The position numbers and the translations under genes are program-made. Below the pieces are notes generated by a model. It was given only the letters and a program-made list of their open reading frames with translations, did no database searches and was not told the DNA's origin. From a virus: a stretch of DNA of 29,214 nt. Every line of letters starts with the position of its first letter. Position 1 is the stretch's first letter. Shown piece after piece: positions 4,649 to 12,900 of this stretch. The stretch covers positions 7,449 to 36,662 of IMG/VR virus record IMGVR_UViG_3300030106_003202. One strand, written 5' to 3'.

Positions 4649-7264
4649 ATGGCTATCAATTTTTTACAAAACGTATCCCTTAATAATACTGAGCTACAAA
4701 ATTTTAAAGTTCAAAATATTACAGGAACACTTCCTTCGGGTTTAGCTGGTGAAGGACAATTAATATACAAAACAGATACTAATGAATTATACCTTCACAA
4801 AGGTAGTAATTCGTGGGTAGATTTAGCGGCTGGAACTGTATCGTCTGTTGGTATATCAAGTAACTACTTTACTGTTGGAAGCTCTCCAATAACAAGTAGT
4901 GGTACGATATCGGTTGATATGCCAAATTCTGGTGTTACAGCAAACACTTATACTCATGCTACTATAACAGTAAATGCTCAGGGTGTTGTTACTTCTGCCG
5001 CAAGTGGAACAGCTACATTAGGTGTTACCTCATTTACTAATGCTAACGGAACATTTATTTCAGCAGGTACAACAAACTCGGCAGCTACTGGTGCTGTTAC
5101 AATGGGTACTATTGACTTATCAGCAAGTGGTACACCAAGTAATACAACCTTCCTTAGAGGGGATAATGTTTGGGCTACACCAGCAGGAGCATATACTTCA
5201 TGGAGTTTAGAGGCTGATTCTGGAACTGCTGTTGATATTACAGATGGTTTAAGAGTAGACTTTACTGGAGGAACAGGAATAAGCACAGCAGTTGCTTCAG
5301 CTACTCCAAATACACTGACTATTACAAATACGGGTGTTACTTCTGCGGTAGCAGGTTCAAACATTAGTGTATCAAGTGCTACAGGAGCGGTTACTATTGC
5401 TTATACTGGAGGTACAGGTTCTATGGATAGTTGGACTTTAGCAGGAGACAGTGGCTCTCAAAGTATTACTAATGGTAACACAGCTACATTTGTAGGTGGA
5501 ACCGGTTTAACAACAGCTGCAAGTGCAACTGACGATTTAACTATTACTCTGGATGATACAGCTGTTACGCCAGGCTCTTATACTTTAGCAAGTATTACAG
5601 TTGACCAGCAAGGTCGTATTACTGCGGCATCCAGTGGTTCTTCTGGTTCAATGTCTTCATGGACAATTCAAGGAGACTCGGGAAGTTCAACAGTAAGTAA
5701 TGGTCAAACAGTAGATATTGCTGGAGGAACATATTTAACAAGTGCTGAATCATCAAGAACTGTAACTTTAAATCACGATGCTACATCAAGAAGTGACACA
5801 ACAAGCACAGACAGTTTAGGTTCAGGAGGTTCATTTACAAAAGTTGACTCAATAACAACTAATGCAACAGGTCACGTTACTGCTATTAATGTTGAGACAG
5901 TAACAATAGGTTCTTTTGATAATTATGGTTCTTGGTCTTTAGCAGGTGACTCAGGATCAAACCAAACTATATCTTCTGGAAATACAGCAACTTTTACAGG
6001 AGGAACAGGTATATCAACAGAAGCTGGTACATCAACTGATGAGCTTACTATAACAAACACTGGGGTAACATCAGCAGTAGCAAGTACCGGAATTAGTGTA
6101 AGTGGAGCGACTGGTGCGGTAACATTTACCAATACAGGGGTAACTTCTATTGTGGCTGGAACTGGAATAAGTGTAAGTGGAGCGACAGGAGCTGTAACTG
6201 TAACTAATACTGTTACTAATACAGATGCTAATTATGCATTAAGCGTAGGAGCTGTATCTTCAAATGAATCTACATTGTCTTTAGTTGGTTCATCTGGTGG
6301 TTCTACAACAACAGCTAAATTCTCAGGAACAACAAACGAAATTGAAATTACAACTCCTTCTACAGGAAATGGTGGAGATATTACTATTGGTTTACCAAGT
6401 GATGTAACAATAGGTAATGACTTAACTGTAACTGGAGAGTTAACTGTTTCAGGAACTGGTCAATCATCTTTTGGTGGTCAAGTTACTGTCCCAGCAACTC
6501 CATCAGCTTCTACTGACGCTGCATCTAAAGGATATGTATTATCGCAAGTTGCAGGTGTAGGGTCTTTTCAAGGAGGTTACAACGCATCAACTAACTCTCC
6601 TGCATTAACTGGAGGTAGTAACATAGCTTTAACACAAGGTGATTTCTTTGCGGTAACAGTTGCAGGTTCATTCTTTACAGATAATTTAGAGCCAGGAGAT
6701 TTAATATTTGCTAATTCAGATATTACAGCAAGCTCTTCACCTTCACTATCTGACTATACAGTAGTAATAGCAGATGAAAACATCGCAGGTGCAGGTGCTA
6801 CAGACGGAGCTACAGAAAAAGGGGTTGCAGGATTTGATTCAGCAAACTTTGGGGTAACAGCAAATGGATTTGTTACTATTGATAACTCTGGTGTATCAGC
6901 AGGATCATACGGTGGTGTAACTAAATCACTAAGCGCAACTGTTGACGCTAAAGGTTTTGTGACAGCAATGTCAGAAAACACTATTGCAATACCAGCATCA
7001 CAAATTACAGATTTCTGTTCTGCTGTAGCAAACTGTATAAATACAAATTATAACTTTAAGACTACAATTACAGGAACATCACCATATACTGTAAATCATA
7101 ACTTAGGAACAAGAGACGTTATGGTGTATGTATATGACAATGCTTCTCCATATGAGCAAACATTTGTTGAGGTAGTACATACTGATACTGATAATGTAAC
7201 TATCAGCACAGCAGCTGATTTAGGTTCAGATGTACTAAAAGTTCTTGTAGTAGAGGTACTATAA
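4649..7264 (+). CDS. Long repetitive tail fibre protein, 871 aa
   Basis: An 871-aa Ser/Thr/Gly-rich fibre. Residues 1-60 form an N-terminal head (MAINFLQNVSLNNTELQNF ... NELYLHKGSNSWVDL). Four SWxLxGDSGS repeats span 184-473, mixed with GVTSxVAxxxISVSGATGAV units. A segment near 625-640 reads ASTDAASKGYVLSQ, the AATKxYVD-type joint seen in many fibres. A domain with AGAGATDGATEKGVAGFDSA follows, and the tip holds YTVNHNLGTRDVMVYVYDN and ends LKVLVVEVL. Such HNLGTRDVMVYV tips are common in phage fibres. It should be a homotrimeric receptor-binding shaft. Segments match parts of the 1841-aa fibre. It follows the barrel gene by 22 nt and ends before a long inverted repeat. Confidence 0.88.
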   Translation: MAINFLQNVSLNNTELQNFKVQNITGTLPSGLAGEGQLIYKTDTNELYLHKGSNSWVDLAAGTVSSVGISSNYFTVGSSPITSSGTISVDMPNSGVTANTYTHATITVNAQGVVTSAASGTATLGVTSFTNANGTFISAGTTNSAATGAVTMGTIDLSASGTPSNTTFLRGDNVWATPAGAYTSWSLEADSGTAVDITDGLRVDFTGGTGISTAVASATPNTLTITNTGVTSAVAGSNISVSSATGAVTIAYTGGTGSMDSWTLAGDSGSQSITNGNTATFVGGTGLTTAASATDDLTITLDDTAVTPGSYTLASITVDQQGRITAASSGSSGSMSSWTIQGDSGSSTVSNGQTVDIAGGTYLTSAESSRTVTLNHDATSRSDTTSTDSLGSGGSFTKVDSITTNATGHVTAINVETVTIGSFDNYGSWSLAGDSGSNQTISSGNTATFTGGTGISTEAGTSTDELTITNTGVTSAVASTGISVSGATGAVTFTNTGVTSIVAGTGISVSGATGAVTVTNTVTNTDANYALSVGAVSSNESTLSLVGSSGGSTTTAKFSGTTNEIEITTPSTGNGGDITIGLPSDVTIGNDLTVTGELTVSGTGQSSFGGQVTVPATPSASTDAASKGYVLSQVAGVGSFQGGYNASTNSPALTGGSNIALTQGDFFAVTVAGSFFTDNLEPGDLIFANSDITASSSPSLSDYTVVIADENIAGAGATDGATEKGVAGFDSANFGVTANGFVTIDNSGVSAGSYGGVTKSLSATVDAKGFVTAMSENTIAIPASQITDFCSAVANCINTNYNFKTTITGTSPYTVNHNLGTRDVMVYVYDNASPYEQTFVEVVHTDTDNVTISTAADLGSDVLKVLVVEVL
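5198..6067 (+). repeat. Four SWxLxGDSGS repeats within the 871-aa fibre
   Basis: Repeats lie at residues 184-230, 261-306, 337-378 and 428-473. Each runs SW(S/T)(L/I)xxDSGS, then a GNTATF-type strand, GGTGIST, and an LTIxNTGV end. DNA identity between copies is partial, so they are old or diversified. They likely form successive beta layers of the fibre shaft. Confidence 0.8.
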
Positions 7265-7270
7265 TTACAA

Positions 7271-7328
7271 TTACAAATACGAGTTATATTAAAAGAAATG
7301 TCTTTTAATATAATTCGTATATTTGTAA
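7271..7328 (+). repeat. Long inverted repeat (hairpin) overlapping a promoter
   Basis: An inner perfect 12-bp stem (TTATATTAAAAG at 7284-7295 with CTTTTAATATAA at 7302-7313) has a 6-nt loop AAATGT. It extends outward through a G-T pair, five more pairs (7278-7282 with 7315-7319), a two-base bulge, and about seven pairs to 7271/7328. No T-run follows, so it is an imperfect terminator. The right arm contains a TATATTTG promoter element at 7318-7325. It could be a bidirectional regulator site, a transcript-end stabiliser or a weak terminator. Confidence 0.7.
7318..7325 (+). promoter_or_regulatory. Bacteroidota-type -7 promoter element TATATTTG
   Basis: TATATTTG fits TAnnTTTG and lies 15 nt before the ATG at 7341. 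It is embedded in the right arm of the inverted repeat at 7271-7328, so hairpin formation or a dimeric repressor on this arm could control it. No clear -33 TTG is visible at the usual distance. Confidence 0.65.
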
Positions 7329-7340
7329 AAATTCCTATCA

Positions 7341-8765
7341 ATGTCTATAAATTTTGAACAATCTATATTTTTACCTGATAATAACAAAATTATATTAGGT
7401 AATGGTAGTGATTTACAAATATATCACGATGGTAGTAATAGTTATATTAATGAGTCAGGTACTGGAGATTTGTTAATTAGAGGTATTAATGTTCAAATTT
7501 CTAATACTTCGGATGTAAAAATGTTTAGAGGTGTATCAGCAGGAGAAGCTATACTTTATTATAACAACTCTAAAAAGCTTGAAACAACAGGTACAGGAAT
7601 AACAGTAACTGGAGGTGTTAATGCAACATCATCTTCAGATTTAGCTGGAGCAAATATGTCGGCAGGTATTGCAATGGGGACTAATGCTATTACAGGAATG
7701 GCTGACCCATCATCAGCTCAAGATGCTGCAACAAAAGCATATGTTGATAGTCAAATTTCTGGTGTTCCGCAAGGAACAGTAACGTCTGTTGCTACTGGAA
7801 CTGGATTAACAGGAGGAACTATCACGTCTTCTGGAACCATATCTGTTGACTCTTCTGTTGTATTAACTAATAACACGCAGACAATTTCAGGAGCCAAAAC
7901 TATTTCTGACACTTTAACAATGAGTGCTGATATAGATTTTGAAAACAGTAATGCTTCTATATTATTGGGAGCTTCAAGTACACTTCAGGTAGATGGTGAT
8001 GCAGGAGTTGGAAAATATTTAAAAAGTGTTTCGGGAGGATTACAATGGACTGCCATAACTCAAAATGCTGGAACCGTTACCTCTGTAGGTATTACAGCTG
8101 GAGCAGGAATTAGTGTTTCTGGATCACCAATAACATCTTCAGGAAATATTACTGTAACTAATACTATAACTGATAACAATCAATTGTCAAACGGAGCAGG
8201 ATATACAACAAATGCCGGTACCGTTACATCAATAGCAACTACATCACCTATTACTGGTGGTACAATAACTGGTTCAGGAACAATAGCTTTAGACCAGTCA
8301 GCTATAACAAGTTTATCTAATTTAGTTGAAACAGGAACGGTAACTGGAGGAGTTTGGAATACTAATACTCAGTTAAACAAAACATCTTCATCAGCTGGAG
8401 ATTATCAAGGAGAGGTTGTTTACTGGGCGTCAAGTACAGTGGTAAAATCAAAAGTATATGTTTATTCTGGAGGTGACTGGGTTGCCGCAGATGCAGATGC
8501 TGAATCTACATCAAAAGGAACTTTAGCTATTGCTCTAAATAGTGGTACATCTTCATCAGTTGGTATGCTAACAAGAGGAACATATACATTAATTGACTTA
8601 GGAGATGATGGAGACATATTACATCTTTCCACAAGTCCTGGTAGTTTAGTGGTTGAGCCACCAAGTGGCTCAGGAGATGTGGTAAGAATAGTTGGTCAAT
8701 TACTGGATAGTTCTAATGGTCAAATATTTTTTAATCCAGACAATACTTATATAACACTTTCATAA
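7341..8765 (+). CDS. Tail fibre protein with YHDGSNSYI head motif, 474 aa
   Basis: The N-terminus (MSINFEQSIFLPDNNKIILG ... LQIYHDGSNSYI) holds the QIYHDGSNSYI motif at 26-36, very frequent in fibres of marine phages, where it probably anchors or caps the shaft. Residues near 122-140 read DPSSAQDAATKAYVDSQI, the classic AATKAYVDSQ fibre hinge. Three GTVTSV units then follow (GITAGAGISVSGSPITSSGN is one), with strong likeness to units in the 871-aa and 1841-aa fibres. The C-terminal 110 residues contain SKVYVYSGGDWVAADADA and SVGMLTRGTYTLIDLGDDGD, a small beta tip of the kind found in 'cap' domains. Likely receptor-binding. It is the first gene after the promoter in the inverted repeat. Confidence 0.87.
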   Translation: MSINFEQSIFLPDNNKIILGNGSDLQIYHDGSNSYINESGTGDLLIRGINVQISNTSDVKMFRGVSAGEAILYYNNSKKLETTGTGITVTGGVNATSSSDLAGANMSAGIAMGTNAITGMADPSSAQDAATKAYVDSQISGVPQGTVTSVATGTGLTGGTITSSGTISVDSSVVLTNNTQTISGAKTISDTLTMSADIDFENSNASILLGASSTLQVDGDAGVGKYLKSVSGGLQWTAITQNAGTVTSVGITAGAGISVSGSPITSSGNITVTNTITDNNQLSNGAGYTTNAGTVTSIATTSPITGGTITGSGTIALDQSAITSLSNLVETGTVTGGVWNTNTQLNKTSSSAGDYQGEVVYWASSTVVKSKVYVYSGGDWVAADADAESTSKGTLAIALNSGTSSSVGMLTRGTYTLIDLGDDGDILHLSTSPGSLVVEPPSGSGDVVRIVGQLLDSSNGQIFFNPDNTYITLS

Positions 8766-8766
8766 T

Positions 8767-9657
8767 ATGTCTATAGCAAACGTTAGTGGTATAGCTATAG
8801 ATGGAATATCAGAAGTAAATAATTACACTAAAGCTCAAATAGATAAAATAAACAATGCTGATTTAGGTTCATCGTTTAGCACAGACTTTTCTTTAGACTT
8901 AAATGGAAGCACTCAATATGTTAATTTAGGAGATTTATCTTCAACAATTTTAGAACCTACACAATCTTCTGTTAACACCAGTGGAATATCTTTTACTTCT
9001 TGGGTTTATATTGACACTACTTCTGGTAATGCTATTTACAACATAGGTAATTCTGGCACAAATAACTATGGCGGATTTAAGGTTATTGTAAATGGTAATG
9101 GAGCTTTTGTGCTTCACGTTATGGGATTAAATGCAGGATTTTCTGGAGCTGGAAGTAATAATAGGAACACAATAAGAACAGCAAACTCAACTATAGCCGC
9201 AGGGCAGTGGTATCACTTAGCGGCTGTAATACCAGCAGGTAGTCTTGGTACTACACAAAACAGAAACAATTGGGTTCTTTATATAAATGGGTCGGCATAT
9301 TCGGGAACTTACACCAGGTCTGGAAATCAAAATGTTACTTTAAATTATGTTGGCAATAGTAGTCTTGGGGCTTGGACAAGGTCTTCACCAGCAATAGGTA
9401 GTCCTTTTGATGGAGAGCTAAATAATTTAGCAATATTTAACACAGGATTAGACGCCTCAAATGTTGCTGCTATTTATAACTCTGGAGCACCTATTGATTT
9501 AAGTACAAATTCAGGAAATTATACTCAGTCTTCTAATCTTGCGGCATGGTGGAGATTTAATGAAGGCTCTGGAACTTCATACACAGACAGTACAGGTAAT
9601 GGCTTTACAGGCACAGGGGTTGGGTCACCTACATATAGCACTAATGTTCCAACATAA
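8767..9657 (+). CDS. LamG / concanavalin-A-like lectin appendage protein, 296 aa
   Basis: After a short N-terminal arm (YTKAQIDKINNADLGSSF), the rest is a LamG-like jelly roll. Strands include FSLDLNGSTQYVNLGDL, GISFTSWVYIDTTSGNAIYN, GQWYHLAAVIPAG, NWVLYINGSAYSGTY, FDGELNNLAIFNTGLDASNV and LAAWWRFNEGSGTSYTDSTG. The pattern 'W.h.A.....N...lYinG' followed by 'G.l.ela.f...L' and 'AWWRFNEGSG' is characteristic of LamG_3-type domains that bind sugars. It starts two bases after the stop of the preceding fibre. It probably binds cell-surface or capsular glycan as a fibre tip or accessory adhesin. There is no signal peptide, which fits a virion part and not a secreted enzyme. Confidence 0.87.
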   Translation: MSIANVSGIAIDGISEVNNYTKAQIDKINNADLGSSFSTDFSLDLNGSTQYVNLGDLSSTILEPTQSSVNTSGISFTSWVYIDTTSGNAIYNIGNSGTNNYGGFKVIVNGNGAFVLHVMGLNAGFSGAGSNNRNTIRTANSTIAAGQWYHLAAVIPAGSLGTTQNRNNWVLYINGSAYSGTYTRSGNQNVTLNYVGNSSLGAWTRSSPAIGSPFDGELNNLAIFNTGLDASNVAAIYNSGAPIDLSTNSGNYTQSSNLAAWWRFNEGSGTSYTDSTGNGFTGTGVGSPTYSTNVPT

Positions 9658-9677
9658 TTATATAAATAAATATTTAT

Positions 9678-9685
9678 TATCTTTG
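9678..9685 (+). promoter_or_regulatory. Bacteroidota-type -7 promoter element TATCTTTG
   Basis: TATCTTTG fits TAnnTTTG, 28 nt before the ATG at 9714. It adjoins a 14-bp AT palindrome (AATAAATATTTATT, 9665-9678). No other intergenic copy of the motif occurs until 21424, so this promoter may drive the giant fibre and the packaging genes on one long transcript. Confidence 0.65.
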
Positions 9686-9713
9686 TGTTTTATTAACCTT
9701 TAAATATAATTAA

Positions 9714-9968
9714 ATGAAAAAATTAACTGATAACGAATTAACACTATTACAAGATTTACAAAAAGAATTTACCCAAGCAAAATTAGATTTAGGAAACACG
9801 CTTTTACAACAAAATAATCTAATGAATACGGTAAAAGAAATTAGAGAAAAATTTTCAGCTCAAGAAAAAGTTTTAATGGAAAAATACGGAGAAGATGTAA
9901 CCATTAACTTAGAGTCTGGAGAAATTACTGATAAAGAATCTGAATTAAAAAAAGTAGAAACAGAGTAA
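9714..9968 (+). CDS. Small coiled-coil protein next to the giant fibre, 84 aa
   Basis: An 84-aa, almost entirely helical protein: MKKLTDNELTLLQDLQKEFT, a heptad-like run through residue 55, then LMEKYGEDVTINLESGEITD near the C-terminus. The 'EKYGxDVxINLESGEI' end is a pattern I have seen in short phage proteins beside tail genes. It has no membrane segment. As the first gene after its promoter and 17 nt before the giant fibre it may be a fibre assembly partner or chaperone (inference). Confidence 0.7.
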   Translation: MKKLTDNELTLLQDLQKEFTQAKLDLGNTLLQQNNLMNTVKEIREKFSAQEKVLMEKYGEDVTINLESGEITDKESELKKVETE

Positions 9969-9985
9969 AATAAAAATGTCGCAAT

Positions 9986-12900
9986 ATGGCTGAAATTAAA
10001 AACACGACTGCTTATCCTACAGTCACTCCAAATGCAAGTGATTTATTAATAGCAACGGATGTAAGTGACAACAATAAGACAGTAACCTTTTTAGTCAGCG
10101 ACTTACTTGCTGCTGGAACCGTACTACAAGATTTACAATCCGTTTTAAATACAGGTAATACTGCTATTCAAAACATAAATCTTACAGGAACTATAAACCT
10201 CAGCGGAGTATTAAACTTTTCAGCTACGCAAGGTATTACAATAGCAAATGCTACTGGTACTGCTGGTCAGGTTTTAGCAAAAAATGCAACAAACACAGGA
10301 ATGGTATGGACCAACCAAGTTGGTTCAACCCTTACCTGGCAAGAAGTTTTAGATAACGGAAATTCAGCGACATCAAACCCATCTTTAATTGGTGTATTAA
10401 CTATTGACGATGGTGGTGTAATTGGACAAGGAGGATTAGCTTTAACGGGCACAACCACTTTAGTTGTAGACGGAACAACTACTTTTAGAAATCATGTTAC
10501 ATATGACGATGGAAGAGATGTTAATTTTTCTGCTACATCACAAATAAATGTAAATTCTACTTTTGGAACTGCTGGTCAGTTTTTAGCAGTAAATGCAGGT
10601 GCTACAGGAATGGAGTGGACATCAGCTCCTACACAAACAACACCAAATCTTTCAGCAGTATTATCAGCAGGTAATTCAACTGGTGGTGTAACGATGAGTT
10701 TTGTAGATTCGGATTTAAGTATGGATAGCGATTCTACAATTACATCTGCTGCATTAGCTTCGTTTACTAATCACGCATCTTTTTCAGGAACAGGATTATC
10801 AAATACAACCTCTGGTATTAATTTAGCAGGTTCAGTAACTGCTGGTGTATCTGGTATAGGTCTTAATGGTCAGGTATTAACCTGTATCATTGATCCAGTA
10901 AGCGGTGCCCAAACAGTAGGGTGGGCAAGCGCAGGAGGTTCACAAACATTACAAAATGTTTTAGACAATGGTAATCAAGCAAGTGCTCTTGTAGGGCAGG
11001 CAAATATTGCTATAACAGGAAATGCAACCAATGTAGCTTCTGCAAGTAATGGTATTGTTGCTATCAATGACGGTATGTTATACCTTTTAGGTAATACAGA
11101 AATATATTTAGGGACTGATGTAGGAACAGCCGGACAGGCTTTAGTTTCTGGTGGACCAAACGCATTACCACAATGGGCAACTGTAGGTGGTGGTGGTTCA
11201 GGCACAGTAACTTCTGTCTCCGGAACAACTTTACCAATTCCTAATATTAGTAATTATATTAGTATTGGTACAAACCAAACAACACCAGCTCCTGTTATAA
11301 GCTCAAACTTAGTTACTGACGGTTCAGTTTCAGGTCTTAATACCGATTTTTATAATGCTTCTGGAGCATTTTCAGTTCCAGAAGGAGCAGATTGGGACTT
11401 TACAGTAACTAAAGCATCAACTGTTGTAACTGTTGAGTTGGGTGATAACTCGTCAACTCCAAGAACAACCTCATTTAGCTTAACAGAAGGTACCGGAATT
11501 GGCCTAACACAAGCAGGTAATGATGTTACAATAGCATATACAGGGAGCGCTGGTATTACATCTTTAGGATTAGCATCTTCTACATTAGACTTAACACAGA
11601 CTGTACCTAACACAAATCCAGCTACTACTAATGGTAATATTGATATTAATTTATCATCAACAGCTGTTACTCCTGGTACTTATACTCTTGCTTCAGTAAC
11701 TGTAGATGCTTATGGAAGAATAACAGGCGCTTCAAGCGGAAGTGATAATAACACTACTTATGATTTAGGTAGTGCGCAAGCAACTAATGATGTAAATATA
11801 AATCTTACTGGTTCTGACGGTTCTACTGACACTGTTAAGTTAGTAGCAGGTACCAACATTACACTTACAGATAATAGTTCTGGTGAAGTAACTATTGATG
11901 CAGCAAGTGCTGCTGGATTAACATCATTTGGAATAGCTACTGATCCAGGAAGTACAGCGGGAACAGTAGATGTAACAAACAATACATTAACATTTAAAGA
12001 ACAAGTAAATGATATAGATGGTGTTAATTATAATTACATAGCTCAAGATATTAGTGCTACTAATATATTAACAACTGGTTTGAGCGCAGACACATCTGGT
12101 TTAACTGCTACAACAAAACTAACACACTATTTAAGAGCTGATAATACATGGGCTGCACCAGCAGGTTCTGGTACAGTTACAAGTATAGGGTTGGCATTAG
12201 GAACAGCCGGTACTGATATATCTGTATCAAATTCTCCAGTTACAGCAAGCGGTAATATAACTTTAGACATTCCAACAGCATCGTCTGCAAACAGAGGTGC
12301 TTTATCAAGCGCAGACTGGTCTACATTTAACAGTAAAGAACCGGCTTTAACAAAAGGAAACTTAACAGAGAATAATTCTGCAATATTAACAATAACGAAT
12401 GGATCAAATGCTGTAATAGGTTCTGGAACAAGTATAGAAGTAGCACAGGCTTCTAATTCAACAAGCGGATATTTATCTTCAACTGATTGGCAAACATTCA
12501 ACGGTAAAACTTCAAACACAGGAACGGTTACAAGTGTTGGTTTAAGTTATACAACAAATGGTGGTTCAGCTGCTGACGGTAATCCTGCTTTTATTGTTTC
12601 TGCAAGTCCTGTAACCACAAGCGGAACTATTGATATAGATGCTCAAGGTACAGCGGCTCAATATATAACTGGGCAAGGTAAATTAGCTACTCTTCCTTCT
12701 GCTGGAACAGGAACAGTAACTTCTGTATCAGCAGGAACTCTTGATGGCGTATCATTAACCATTACAAATCCTTCTACTACTCCATCATTATCAATAACTA
12801 ATTCAGACAAAGGTTCAGACCAAAACATATTTAAAACTGTAGCGGTATCAGGTCAAAACAATATAGTAGCTGATACTAATGCAGACACCCTTACTTTTGC

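Noticed and set aside
5022-5210. A 62-codon + strand frame inside the 871-aa fibre
   Set aside because: It is out of frame within the fibre gene and its Gln/Leu-rich sequence is a frameshift product of Ser/Thr/Gly repeats.
9665-9678. 14-bp AT palindrome before the 84-aa gene
   Set aside because: It uses only A and T, which makes short palindromes frequent by chance; noted only as a neighbour of the promoter.
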